This document shows, in pieces, positions 1 to 9,024 of a stretch of 64,000 nt of DNA. How positions within the stretch are numbered: position 1 is the first letter of the stretch; each line of letters starts with the position of its first letter. The translations under genes and the position numbers were made by a program. The DNA is from JAOPZW01 sp963789015 (lineage in GTDB: Bacteria > Actinomycetota > Thermoleophilia > Solirubrobacterales > Solirubrobacteraceae): the NCBI GenBank assembly GCA_963789015.1, contig CAWBIU010000001.1, forward strand, positions 620,001-684,000, in the 5' to 3' direction. Below the pieces are notes generated by a model. That model was not told the DNA's origin and did not search any database. It was given only the letters and a program-made list of their open reading frames with translations.

Positions 1-2
1 CG

Positions 3-302
3 CGGCGCCTGGCCATCGCCCAGCTCCCAGCGGTCGCCGACCGGCTGCTGCTGACCTTCTGCGACCTCGCCTCGCGCTGGGGCCGCGTGACGCCGGCCGG
101 CATCCGCGTCCCGGTGCCGCTGACCCACACCGCGCTCGCCGCCCTCGTCGGCGCGCGGCGTCCGTCGGTCACCACCGCGCTCGGCCTGCTCGCCAGCGAA
201 CGCGTGGTCGAACGCGTGCCCGACGGCTGGCTGCTGCACGACGACATCGAAGCGCTCGCGGCGCGGGTCGAAGAGCCCGGGCTGCGCTTCGCCGCGGGTT
301 GA
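3..302 (+). CDS. Crp/Fnr-family transcriptional regulator, C-terminal part (5' truncated by window edge)
   Basis: The reading frame enters from the left edge (first full codon at base 3) and stops with TGA at 300-302. About 99 residues are visible. They match the winged-helix DNA-binding half of Crp/Fnr regulators: a helix ending LLLTFCDLASRWGRV, then PLTHTALAALVGARRPSVTTAL as the helix-turn-helix, with recognition-helix residues R-R-P-S-V-T-T-A, and a short wing (VVERVPDGWLL). The cyclic-nucleotide-binding half would lie outside the window, so ligand and targets cannot be judged. An internal GTG at 87 is not a credible start because coding character continues upstream of it. Confidence 0.75.
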   Translation, partial: RRLAIAQLPAVADRLLLTFCDLASRWGRVTPAGIRVPVPLTHTALAALVGARRPSVTTALGLLASERVVERVPDGWLLHDDIEALAARVEEPGLRFAAG

Positions 303-305
303 CGA

Positions 306-1197
306 TTCCCACGCATAGCGTGGGTTTCGCGATCCGCGCTGAGCAGGACCTCCCGGATCTGCGCGGCGACCCTGCCTGGGCGCCGCGTGACGTCGGCGTA
401 GCGTGAAGCGCAGGACCGCGTAGCCCGCAAGCTGGAGCTCGTTCGTGAGCGCGGTCGGCCTGGAAGGCGTCGCGGGTGCCGTGGCCTCGAAGCCGTCGGT
501 CTCGACGACGAGGCGCTCGGCCGGCCAGAGGAAGTCGACGCGGCGGCCGTGGAGGCGCTGCTGGGTGCGCGGGCGCGGGATGCCGTGGCGGTCGCAGATG
601 GCGAGCAGGCGGTCCTCGAGGCGCGACTGCGTGGGAGCGATGTCGTCGATCAGTCTGCGCAGGGTCGCTCGACGGGCGGCGGGCGAGGGCTCGCTGCAGC
701 GAGGGGATGTCGAACAGGCGCTGGAACTGGGCCTGGCGGACCGCCCTGGTGAGCTCGGCGTGCTCGAGGACATGCGCCAGGTCGACGAGCGTGCGCGCCG
801 GCGAGGTGACACGGGATTCCGCGGCGCACGGTGTGGTCCTCGGCGCGCGAGGGAGGCGCGGTGATGCGTCACGCCGGGCGTGCGCCGCTTGGTAGCGGTC
901 GTCACCTCCGGTGCGCCAGGCTCGCGGTCCGCGAAGCCCCAGAGCCCTGCTGCGCTCCGGTGGCTCAACACCGCTCCCTCGCCGCACGCGAGCACCGCCG
1001 CGAGCCACCGCGCCTCCTGCCTCGGCGCCCGATGGCCGACGGCGTAGACGCCGGGGTGCAGACGGTGCAGCCGGCCGGTGTCGACACGACGCTGGATCTG
1101 GTGGTTCGCGAGGCACCGAGGGCGAGCAGCTGCGTCCGGGTGATCACGCCGTACTGGCGGCTCGCCAGCGCCCCGATCCCCCGATCGATCTCACCAT
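306..1197 (-). pseudogene. DUF559-family protein with AbiEi-like N-terminus, frameshifted
   Basis: Pieces of one protein can be read in three alternating minus-strand frames. The N-terminal piece (GALASRQYGVITRTQLLALG, then a second frame NHQIQRRVDTGRLHRLHPGVY) resembles the winged helix of type IV antitoxin (AbiEi-like) proteins. The C-terminal piece (TRDAFQADRA.., NELQLAGYAVLRFT, YADVTRRPGRVAAQIREVL) is the DUF559/Vsr-like nuclease fold. At least four single-base shifts are needed. The start ATG (1195-1197) is made by the end of the 42-base palindrome at 1196-1237. Total length of about 295 codons is normal for this family. The shifts may be sequencing errors or true decay. The 3' boundary is uncertain. 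Function is unknown; family members are often toxin/antitoxin or nuclease-like accessory proteins. Confidence 0.6.
308..324. terminator. Short perfect hairpin after the Crp-family gene
   Basis: CCCACGC-ATA-GCGTGGG forms a 7-bp stem with a 3-base loop, six bases after the stop codon at 302, followed by TTT on the + strand. It may end transcription of the Crp-family gene. It also overlaps the 3' end of the opposing DUF559 gene, so it could act in both directions. There is no long T-run. Confidence 0.4.
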
Positions 1198-1237
1198 TGG
1201 TCCCTGATGACCCGCATACGGGTCATAGGGGACCAAT
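1196..1237. repeat. 42-base palindrome, copy 1, ending in the DUF559 start codon
   Basis: Read on the minus strand it runs ATTGGTCCCC..GACCCG-TATG-CGGGTC..GGGACCAAT. The outer arms ATTGGTCCC/GGGACCAAT and inner arms GACCCG/CGGGTC pair around a 4-base loop. The last bases AAT followed by G form the ATG start of the DUF559 gene, so the hairpin would cover the translation start or act as an operator. A near-identical copy lies at 60620-60660. Confidence 0.8.
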
Positions 1238-1257
1238 GCCGGAGTTCGCCCCCCGGG

Positions 1258-2136
1258 CTAGTCGGTCTGGCCGGGCCCGCGCTGGCGCAGGAAGCGCTGG
1301 AACTCGCGGGCCAGGACGTCGCCGGAGGGGAGGTCCTGGGAGCGCATCTCGTCCTCCTCCTCGGCCGCCGCGCGCTCGAGGCGCTCGACGAAGGCCTGGA
1401 CGTCGGGGTCGCTCTGGACGGCGAGCGAGACCTGGCGGTCGTAGTCGCTGGCCGAGCGCTCGAGCTCCTCGGCGTCGACGGACACGCCGACGAGCGATTC
1501 GAGCTTGCGCACGAGCGCGAGCGCCGCCTTCGGGTTCGGCGCGGCGGCGACGTAGTGCGGGACGCTCGCCCACAGCGACGCGGTCGGAACGCCCGCGGCC
1601 TGGCACGCCGCGTGCAGGACGCCGACGATGCCCGTCGGTCCCTCGTAGGTCGTCGGCTGCAGGCCGAGGCGGTCGACGAGGACCTCGTCGGAGGACAGGC
1701 CGGTGATCGGCACCGGCCGCGAGTGCGGGACGTCGGCGAGCAGCGCGCCCATCGTCACCACGAGCTGGGTCCCCAGCGCCTCGGCGAGGTCGACGACGAG
1801 CTTGGAGAAGCTGCGCCAGCGCATCGAGGGCTCGGCGCCCTGCATGAGGACGAGGTCGCGCGGGGCGCGCGGCACGCGGGCGGCGTAGATCTCGACCTCG
1901 GGCCACTCGATCTCGCGGGTGTGGCCGTCGACGAGCTTGACCTTCGGCCGGGTGGCCTGGAAGTCGTAGAAGTCCTCGGGGTCGATGCGGGCGAAACGGG
2001 TCGCGCCGAGCGACGCGCCGAGGAACTGGAGCGCCGCGGAGGCGGCGTCGCCGGCGTCGTTCCAACCGGTGAACGCGCAGACGAGGGCGGGAGCGCGCAG
2101 GCCGTCGGGGCGGTGCTCCCAGATCAGCGGCTGCAT
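1258..2136 (-). CDS. PAC2 family protein (proteasome assembly chaperone-like)
   Basis: About 292 residues from the ATG at 2134-2136. PAC2-family proteins share a fold with eukaryotic proteasome assembly chaperone 2 and are common in actinobacteria; their bacterial role is unproven. Visible hallmarks: ALVCAFTGWNDAGDAA near the N-terminus, LVLMQGAEPSMRW in the middle, LVVTMGALLADVPHSRPVPI, and a C-terminal acidic helix (AAAEEEDEM) typical of the family. A GTG nine bases further upstream is possible. The ATG is preferred because a TACCGT -10 box (2144-2149) lies seven bases upstream, which suggests leaderless mRNA. It is divergent from the exoribonuclease gene, with 25 bases between the two starts. 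Confidence 0.85.
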   Translation of the reverse strand: MQPLIWEHRPDGLRAPALVCAFTGWNDAGDAASAALQFLGASLGATRFARIDPEDFYDFQATRPKVKLVDGHTREIEWPEVEIYAARVPRAPRDLVLMQGAEPSMRWRSFSKLVVDLAEALGTQLVVTMGALLADVPHSRPVPITGLSSDEVLVDRLGLQPTTYEGPTGIVGVLHAACQAAGVPTASLWASVPHYVAAAPNPKAALALVRKLESLVGVSVDAEELERSASDYDRQVSLAVQSDPDVQAFVERLERAAAEEEDEMRSQDLPSGDVLAREFQRFLRQRGPGQTD

Positions 2137-2161
2137 CCGAATCACGGTACATCATGGGTTC

Positions 2162-3041
2162 ATGACCCCTTCGGCGATCAGCACGCTGCGGGACGGCGAC
2201 GAGGTGGCCGGCGTCTTCGCCTGCACGCGCAAGGATCGCCTGCTCGCCCGGTCCGGCACGCCCTACCTGGCGGTCGAGCTACGCGACCGCACCGGCGCCC
2301 TTCCCGGCCGCGTCTTCCGCGACGCGGATCTGCACGCCGGGCGCTTCGACCGCGGCGACCTCGTCCGCGTCGCCGGACGGGTCGAGCGCTTCCGCGAGGC
2401 GCTCCAGGTCGACCTGCGGGCGATCGTCCGCGCCGACCCCGCCGAGACCGATCCGACCGCCTTCCTGCCCGTCGCGTACCGCGACCTCGACGAGCTCGAC
2501 GGCTTCCTCGAGCACCTCGCCGGCGAGGTCCGCGACCCCGGCCTGCGCAGCCTGCTCGACACGGTCGTGCACGACGACGCCCTGCGCGCGGAGCTGCGCC
2601 GCCGGCCATGCACGCGCAACGGCCACCACGCCTACCTCGGCGGGCTGCTCGAGCACACCGTCGCGGTGGCCACGCTCGCCGTCGAGACATGCGCGCTGCA
2701 CCCGCGCCTGGACCAGGAGCTGCTCGTCACCGCCGCCGTCGTCCACGACCTCGGGCGCATCCGCGAGCTACGGCTCGGCGCCGCGGAGATCGAGCTCACC
2801 GACGAGGGCCGCCTGCTCGGCCACGTCGAGCTCGGCCTGCGGATGCTCGACGAGCGCGCCCGGGCGTGCGGCCTGGACGAGGCGCGCGCATCTCGCGCTC
2901 GCCCACTGCGTCCTCACCCACCACGGCGCCGACGCGGCGCCGGGCCGGCGATTCGGCTCGGCCGAGGCGCTGGCCCTGCACCGCATCAACGCGCTCGACG
3001 CCGGGATCAAGGGCGCCCTCGAGCACGGACTGGCTCCTTAA
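2162..3041 (+). CDS. YhaM-like 3'-5' exoribonuclease (OB-fold + HD domain), one frameshift
   Basis: The N-terminal 110 residues form an OB nucleic-acid-binding fold (LAVELRDRTGALPGRVF, LVRVAGRVERF). An HD phosphohydrolase domain follows: NGHHAYLGGLLEHTVAVA near residue 155 and VHDLGRI near residue 193. This order is that of YhaM-type exoribonucleases, which trim RNA or DNA 3' ends. An extra base near 2886 breaks the frame. Reading on in the next frame restores LALAHCVLTHHG and ends GALEHGLAP with TAA at 3039-3041, giving a normal length of about 292 residues. The break is probably a sequence error because both sides are well conserved. A strong hairpin follows at once. Confidence 0.75.
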
Positions 3042-3048
3042 ATGCGCG

Positions 3049-3078
3049 AGGCGCCGGCGTTGGGGGGCACCGGCGCCT
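3049..3078 (+). terminator. GC-rich hairpin after the exoribonuclease gene
   Basis: AGGCGCCGG (3049-3057) pairs perfectly with CCGGCGCCT (3070-3078) across a 12-base loop containing GGGGGG, seven bases after the TAA stop. No T-run follows, which is usual for very GC-rich actinobacterial terminators. It also lies downstream of the hybrid kinase, which is transcribed from the opposite side. Confidence 0.55.
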
Positions 3079-3205
3079 GAGGCGCGGTCCCGCGGCGCCG
3101 GGGGGTCGGTGCGCCACAGGACGGCCGGGTTCCAGTCGAAGCTCGATAGGACCCGCCGCTGCAAAGAATGGTGGCGTGCAAATGCTCCGGGTTCCAGCAT
3201 TTTCG

Positions 3206-3253
3206 ACGAACGGTGGAGAAGATGCGCCCGGAGGGTTCCGGACCACCGTTCGT
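3206..3253. repeat. 11-bp perfect inverted repeat downstream of the hybrid kinase
   Basis: ACGAACGGTGG (3206-3216) and CCACCGTTCGT (3243-3253) are exact reverse complements with a 26-base loop. It lies in the 235-base gap between the convergent exoribonuclease and kinase genes and could be the kinase terminator. The same gap has a direct repeat, CCGGGTTCCAG at 3125-3135 and 3187-3197. No gene is seen in the gap. Confidence 0.6.
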
Positions 3254-3276
3254 TTTCAACGCAGAGCGCCGAGCGG

Positions 3277-6272
3277 TCAGGACCGCTGCGCGGTCCCGCT
3301 CTCGTGGGCCAGCGCCTCCTCCACCGCGCGTAGGAGCGAGTTGCGCGTGAAGGGCTTCTGGACGAAGGCGATGTCGCCGTGACGCGCCCCGTCGCGGACG
3401 AGCACGTCGTCGGTGTGGCCCGACATGAAGACGACGCGCAGGCCGGGGATCCGCTCGCGCGCGATCTCGGCGAGCTGCTGGCCGCTCATGCCCGGCATGA
3501 CGACGTCGGTGACGAGCACGTCGACCGGCTGCCAGTCGGCGAGCGCCTCGTCGGCGCTCGGCGCGTCGCGCACCGAGTAGCCGTGCGCCTCGAGGATCCG
3601 GCAGGCCTGGCGGCGTACCGGGTCCTGGTCCTCGACGACGAGCACGCTGGCGCCGTCGGCGGCCCGCTCGCCGGCCCGGACCGGCTCCTCGGGGACGGTC
3701 AGCGCCTCGTCGCTCTGGGGCAGGAAGATCGCGACCGTCGTGCCCCGCCCGACCTCCGAGTCGATCTCGACGGTGCCGCCGGCGTCGATGACGACGCCGT
3801 GCACGGTGGCCAGGCCCAGGCCCGTTCCCTCGCCCGCCTCCTTCGTGGTGAAGAACGGCTCGAAGGCGTGGTCGCGGACCTCCGCGGGCATGCCGGCCCC
3901 GTCGTCGGCGACGGTGATGCGGACGCCACCCTCGGCGCCGCCGATGGCGATCGACAGCGTGCCGCCCTCGGGCATCGCGTCGCGCGCGTTCACCGACAGG
4001 TTGACGAGCACCTGCTCGAGCTGCGCGGGGTCGATGAGCACGGGCACGACGTCGGGGCCGACGGAGAGTCGCAGCGCGATGCCGCTCGCTCAGCGTGCGG
4101 TTGAGCAGGCGCTCGAGATCGCGCACGAGCGCGCCCGGGTCGATGACGTGCGGCGTGACGACCTCGCGGCGGCTGAACATGAGCAGCTGGCGCGTGAGCG
4201 CCGCGGCGCGGTCGGCGGCGCGGCCGATCTCCTCGATGTCGTCGCGGACGGCGTGGTCGGCGGGCAGCGCGCGCTGGGCGAAGCCGACGCACGTCAGGAT
4301 CACCGAGAGCAGGTTGTTGAAGTCGTGCGCCACGCCACCCGCGAGCTGGCCGACGGACTCCAGCCGCTGGGCCTGCGCCAGGCGCGCCTCGAGCTCGGCA
4401 CGCTCCTCGGCCTCGCGCCGGCGCTCGGTCATGTCGGTGGCGATCGAGCAGACCCCGTAGAGCTGCCCGTCGGCGTCGCGCAGCGGGAACTTGACGACGA
4501 GGAAGGTCGCCTCCTCGCCGTCGACGTCGGCGACGCTCGCGACCGTCTCGCGGATGTCCCCGGTGGCGATGACCTCGCGGTCGAACTCGTCGTTGCCGGG
4601 CGAGCGGTCGCCGAGCGCCTCGTCGGCCGTCTTGCCGAGGACCTCGTCGCCGGTGCGCCCGAAGACCTCCTCCCAGCGGCGGTTGACGAGCAGGTAGCGC
4701 TGCTCGAGGTCCTTGACGAGCACGAGCGCCGGCGAGTTGTCGATGATCGCCTGCATCCGCTCCTGCACGGCGCGGCGCTCGGCCTCGGCCCGGCGCCGCT
4801 CGGTGACGTCGACGAGCTGGCACAGGAAGTACAGCGGCTGCTCGCCCTCGCCGTGCATCAGCGAGACGTGGACGAGCGTGTGGATCAGGCGACCGTCGGC
4901 GTGGACATAGCGCTTCTCGAGCGCGAACGAGCGCCGCCGGCCGCTCAGCAGCTCCTTGATCAGCGGGCCGGTCGAGGTGGCGGTCGTCCTCGTGGTTGAG
5001 CTCGGTCAGGCGCGTCGAGCGCAGCTCCTGCTCCGTGCGCCCGAGCATCACGCAGATCGCCCGGTTCAGCCGCAGCCAGCGGCCCTCGAGATCGATGAGG
5101 GCCATCCCGATCGGCGCGTCGTCGAAGGCGCGGCGGAAGAGCTGCTCGGCGGCGCGCAGGGCGTCCTCCACGCGCCGGCTCTCCGTGACGTCCTGGCACG
5201 TGCCGCGCACGACGGCCGGGCGGCCCTGGCCGTCGGTGACGACCTCGCCGCGGGCGTGGATCATGCGCAGCTCGCCGTCGGGGCGGACGATGCGGTAGTC
5301 GAGGCTCCACGGGCGCCGCTCGGCCACGGCGGTCTCGATGACGCGCGCCACCCGCGCGCGGTCGTCGGCGTGGACGCGATCGAGGTTGCTGCCGTAGGAG
5401 CCCGAGAAGCGGTCCGGGCGCACCCCGTAGATGCGGTACAGCTCGTCGGACCACGTGACGCGGTCGGTGGCGATCTCCCACTCCCAGCTGCCGAGCCGGG
5501 CGATCTGCTGCGCCTCGGCGAGCTTGGCCTCGTTGAGCTCGCGTGCGGCCTCGGCCTCCGAGCGCTCGGTGAGGTCGAGCACCTGGCAGATGTAGTGCAG
5601 CGGCTCGTGGCGGGCGTTCGTGACGAGCGTGGCGCTGAACAGGACGATCACCGCTCGCCCGTCGGGGCGCGTCAGGCGTGTCTCGAGCTGGAAGCCCGGG
5701 CGCGAGCCGGGCGTCAGCGCGAGGCTCAGGTCGGCGCGCGAGCCCGGGTCGTCGACGAGGTCCTGGATGCGCGCGCCGTCGAGCTCCTCCGCGCGGCGGC
5801 CGAGCATCCGCGCGAGCGTCTCGTTGACGCGCCGCAGCCCGCCGTCGGCGTCCATCACGGCCATGCCCAGCGGCGAGTGGTCGAACACCGAGGCCAGGCG
5901 CTCGAGCTCGACGTCGTCGCGGTGGGTGACGTCACGGATCACCGCGTAGACGCGGCCGTGCTCGACGCTGGCCACCGCCTCGACCCAGCGCGCGCTGCCG
6001 TCGGGCCGGACGACGCGACAGCGGAACGGCACCGGCATCGACCCGGTGCTCACGAGCTGCTCGATCTGGGCGGTGAGCGCGACGTGGTCGGCGTCGTCGA
6101 CGAGCTCCACGAGCCGGCGGCCGACGAGGTCGTCCTCGGAGCTGCCCGCCAGCGCGCACGCGGCCGGGTTGGCGCGCAGCACGCGACCCTCGGTGTCGGT
6201 CACGAGCAGCGCATCGCGCGCCAGCTCGAAGAGCCTGCTCTCGGCTGGCGTCGTATGCGGGTCGGCGGACAT
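3277..6272 (-). CDS. Multi-PAS hybrid sensor histidine kinase with C-terminal receiver, two frameshifts
   Basis: About 998 residues once two single-base shifts (near 4970 and 4088) are bridged. Five PAS/PAC units run from residue 10 to about 620 (for example GSWEWEIATDRVTWSDELY, typical PAS_3). The HisKA H-box AGGVAHDFNNLLSVI follows near residue 648. The HATPase domain has NARDAMPEGG (N-box), DDGAGMP and GTGLGLATV. The C-terminal receiver (SVLVVEDQDPVRRQA) has its acceptor Asp in VLVTDVVMPG near residue 920 and the conserved VQKPF lysine. There is no membrane segment, so it is likely a cytosolic redox, light or ligand sensor. The start ATG at 6270-6272 has a GGGAGG Shine-Dalgarno seven bases upstream. 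Both breaks sit inside conserved domains, which suggests sequence error. Confidence 0.8.
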
Positions 6273-6381
6273 CGGCTGGCCTCCCGTCAGGGTACCCGCG
6301 CGCCGCCGAGCGGCTCGCTGGGCTCGACGAGCGGCCCGTGCGCCGATCCCGGCTGTCGGGCCAGGTACCGTTGCGTCCGTC

Positions 6382-6891
6382 ATGGACGATCGCAATGTGG
6401 GTCAAACTCCGCCCGATCCCGGCTTGGCGCCGGTGTCGGTGCACTTCGTGAACAACGTGCTCGCGGCCGCCGCCAGCCTGATCGAGGTTGAGCCGGACGG
6501 CGCTCGTGACGTGCTGGCCGACCTCGGCGCCTTCCTGTCGCACCGGCTGCGCCCGGCGCGCATCGTGCCGCTGGCGCAGGAGCTCGAGCACGTCGCCACG
6601 TACACGCGCCTCGAGCAGGCGCGCTTCCCCGGCCGCCTGGAGGCCGAGCTGCCGCCGTCGCGTGACCTGCCGAGCGCCCAGTGCTCGCCCGGCGAGGTCC
6701 AGGCGCCGGTCGCCGACGCCCTCGGCCGCTGGCTCGGCGAGCGCCGCGGGCCCGTGCGCCTGGCACTGCGCGCGCGCCTGGACGGCAACTCGCTCGAGGC
6801 GCAGCTCGACCAGCCCGACGACCCATCGGTCGCCGGCGAGCGCGTGCGCATCGCGCTGACCAAGGCATCGATGGCGGGAGGGGTCGCGTGA
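6382..6891 (+). CDS. LytS/His_kinase-type sensor protein with degenerate ATPase half
   Basis: 169 residues. The N-terminal part matches the dimerisation/phosphoacceptor region of LytS/YehU-type kinases: VSVHFVNNVLAAAASLIEV with His21, then LSHRLRP..VPLAQELEHVATYTRLEQARF. The second half should be the ATP-binding domain, but the N-box (normally ENAxxHG) reads VADALGRW and no G-boxes are visible. It probably cannot bind ATP in the normal way. It overlaps the LytTR regulator gene (GTGA at 6888-6891), so the two are translationally coupled partners. A TACCGT box at 6366-6371 lies ten bases before the ATG. Confidence 0.7.
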   Translation: MDDRNVGQTPPDPGLAPVSVHFVNNVLAAAASLIEVEPDGARDVLADLGAFLSHRLRPARIVPLAQELEHVATYTRLEQARFPGRLEAELPPSRDLPSAQCSPGEVQAPVADALGRWLGERRGPVRLALRARLDGNSLEAQLDQPDDPSVAGERVRIALTKASMAGGVA

Positions 6892-7646
6892 CCGACGGGC
6901 TGGCCATCCTGGCGGTCGACGACGAGCCCCGCGCGCTCGCCGACATCAAGCACCTGCTCGAGTCCTCCACGTCCGTCGATCGCGTCGCGACGGCGACGAG
7001 CGCCAAGGAGGCGCTCGTGTACCTGTCGGGCGGCCGCTACGACGCGCTGTTCCTCGACGTCCACATGCCGGAGATCGAGGGCATGGCGCTCGCGCGCCTG
7101 CTGCGCCGGTTCGCCGACCCGCCCGCGGTCGTCTTCGTCACCGGTCATCCCGACGCCGCGGTCGAGGCGTTCGAGATCCAGGCGCTCGACTTCCTCGTCA
7201 AGCCGGTCGGGCGCGAGCGTCTCGAGGCCGCGCTGACCCGCGTCGAGGCGCAGGCGCGGCCGGCCGCTCCGGATCCGGCCCCCTCCGATGGCGCGGCGGC
7301 GGGCGGCGCCGGCCCGGACGTCGTCGCCGTCGACAACCCGAAGGGCGGCGGCAAGCGGCTCGTGCGCCTCGAGACGATCTCGATCGCGCAGGCCAACGGC
7401 GACTACGCGCGGATCGTGTGCGACGACGGGCGCTTCCTGCTGCGCACGCCGCTCAGCCAGCTCGAGAAGGACTGGGCCGCGTCCGGCTTCGCGCGCGTCC
7501 ACCGCGCCTACCTCGTCAACCTGACGCAGGCGGTCGAGCTGCGCGCTCAGCTCAACGGGACGGCGGTGCTGGTCATGCGCGACGGGACGGAGGTCCCCGT
7601 CGCCCGGCGCAACGTCGCTGCCCTTCGCCGGCGCCTGCACGCCTGA
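6888..7646 (+). CDS. LytTR-family response regulator
   Basis: 252 residues. The N-terminal receiver (residues 5-120) has the acid pocket VDDEPRA, the phospho-acceptor Asp57 in LFLDVHMPE, VFVTGH and the lysine of FLVKPVG. A Pro/Ala/Gly linker (about 125-148) leads to a LytTR DNA-binding domain (about 150-250): VRLETISIAQANGDYARIV, RTPLSQLEKDW, FARVHRAYLVNL, PVARRNVAALRRRL. LytTR proteins bind promoter direct repeats and commonly control cell-surface or autolysis genes. The GTG start overlaps the stop of the LytS-like gene. All receiver residues are present, in contrast to the degenerate partner kinase. Confidence 0.9.
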   Translation: MTDGLAILAVDDEPRALADIKHLLESSTSVDRVATATSAKEALVYLSGGRYDALFLDVHMPEIEGMALARLLRRFADPPAVVFVTGHPDAAVEAFEIQALDFLVKPVGRERLEAALTRVEAQARPAAPDPAPSDGAAAGGAGPDVVAVDNPKGGGKRLVRLETISIAQANGDYARIVCDDGRFLLRTPLSQLEKDWAASGFARVHRAYLVNLTQAVELRAQLNGTAVLVMRDGTEVPVARRNVAALRRRLHA

Positions 7647-7674
7647 GCCTCGACGGGGACGCCATACTAGGTCG

Positions 7675-8481
7675 GTGTCCGTGGCGGGCATGCTCACCGA
7701 AGCCCTCGCGCCCGTGCGTGACAACCCTGCGCGCGGCGCCGTGCTGCTCGACATCGACGGCGTGCTCGCGCCGATCGTCCGCCACGCCGAGGACGCGCAC
7801 GTTCCCGAGCACACGCGCGCGCCGCTGATCGCCGTCGCCCGCCGCTACGGGCTCGTGGCCTGCGTGAGCGGGCGCCGCGCGGCGACGGCGCGGCGGATCG
7901 TCTCGCTCGGCTCGATCACCTACGTCGGCAACCACGGCGCCGAGATCCTGCGCGGCGGGGCGACCGACATCGAGCTCGACCCCGAGGTCGCGCGCTGGGC
8001 GCCCAAGGTCCGCGAGTTCGCCGAGCAGGCCTACTCGCGCGACGTGCAGCGGCTGCGCGTGCGCGCCGAGGACAAGGACGTCATCCGCGCCTTCCACTGG
8101 CGCGGCGCGCCCGACGAGGAGGCGGCCGAGGAGGCCGTGCGCGAGATCGCCAAGCGCGCCGAGGAGGCCGGGCTCGTCGACCCACTGGGGCCGCAAGGTG
8201 CTCGAGATCCGCCCGCCCGTGGAGCTCAACAAGGGCCGCGGCGTGCGCACGCCTGCTCGAGGAGGCCGACGTCGACACGGCGCTGTACGTCGGCGACGAC
8301 ACGCACCGACCTCGACGCGTTCGCGGCGCTGCGCGAGCTCGTCGGCGAGGGCGCGCTGCGCACGGCGCTGTGCGTCGGCGTGCGCTCGGACGAGACGCCT
8401 GCGGAGCTCGAGGAGCAGGCCGACCTGCTCGTCGACGGCCCGCCGGGTGTCCGCGCGCTGTCGAGCGCGCTCGCCGCGTAG
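7675..8481 (+). CDS. otsB: Trehalose-6-phosphate phosphatase, frameshifted
   Basis: HAD-superfamily enzyme removing phosphate from trehalose-6-phosphate. The catalytic DxD motif is in AVLLDIDGVLAPI (Asp26 and Asp28). Other conserved pieces are VACVSGRRA, YVGNHGAEIL, and, in a second frame, HWGRKVLEIRPPVELNKGRG followed by ALYVGDD. Three single-base insertions (near 8185, 8252 and 8305) shift the frame and cancel, so the N-terminus and C-terminus (ADLLVDGPPGVRALSSALAA) are in one frame that stays open. All three probable errors add one G or C. The GTG start follows a TACTAG sequence by four bases. No trehalose synthase is adjacent. Confidence 0.75.
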   Translation: MSVAGMLTEALAPVRDNPARGAVLLDIDGVLAPIVRHAEDAHVPEHTRAPLIAVARRYGLVACVSGRRAATARRIVSLGSITYVGNHGAEILRGGATDIELDPEVARWAPKVREFAEQAYSRDVQRLRVRAEDKDVIRAFHWRGAPDEEAAEEAVREIAKRAEEAGLVDPLGPQGARDPPARGAQQGPRRAHACSRRPTSTRRCTSATTRTDLDAFAALRELVGEGALRTALCVGVRSDETPAELEEQADLLVDGPPGVRALSSALAA

Positions 8482-8492
8482 GCTGCCGCCGC

Positions 8493-9024
8493 TTGCGGTT
8501 CGTCGACCTGCTCAGGACCACCGTCCTGCTCAGCGCCGGTGCGGCCACCACGCTCGCCGTCGTCACCGTCGCGGCGGCGAGCGCGGAGGGCGACGACGAC
8601 CTGGTCATCGCGCGGCCGCGTGGTGGGTCGTCGCCGCGCTGATCGGCGCCTCGTCGGGCGCGCGCCGAGGTCGACGCCGCCGATCGCGCCGGCTGCTCGC
8701 CGACGCCAAGACGGCGACGATCGATGCCCGAGCACCGCGCCGGCGCCGTGCTCCTCAACCGCCTGTGGCCGCTGCTCGTCTCGACCATCGCGGCCGGCGG
8801 GCTGGCCTTCGTGGCCCCGCAGATCCCGGGCATCGCGGCGGGCTTCGCGATCATCTGGGCGTTGGCGTGGCGCCGCCAGGAGGCGGCCGTGCGCGCGATC
8901 GAGGAGCGCGACGGGGTGACCTTCTACGTCGAGCGCACCTCGCCCGTGCGACCGCTGCAGCTCGTGCGCACGCCCGGCTTCCGCCGTGAGGTCCCGCGCT
9001 CAACGGCACCGGCCCTCGTCGTGA
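8493..9024 (+). CDS. Small integral membrane protein, frameshifted
   Basis: A TTG start at 8493 is chosen because TAGGCT (8479-8484) lies eight bases upstream. The protein begins RFVDLLRTTVLLSAGAATTL with a hydrophobic segment at about residues 10-30. A second segment (AAWWVVAALIGAS) reads in another frame, and a hairpin pair (LLNRLWPLLVSTIAAGG.., IPGIAAGFAIIWALAW) in a third. It then ends in a basic tail with TERTSPVRPLQLVRTPGFRRE-like sequence. At least three shifts are needed. The inferred stop (TGA 9022-9024) would overlap the methyltransferase start as GTGA. I do not recognise a named family; a four-helix membrane protein of about 175 residues is the best description. Confidence 0.45.

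Noticed and set aside
3125..3197. GGTTCCAG repeats as a tRNA T-arm
   Set aside because: No acceptor, D or anticodon stem can be built around them.
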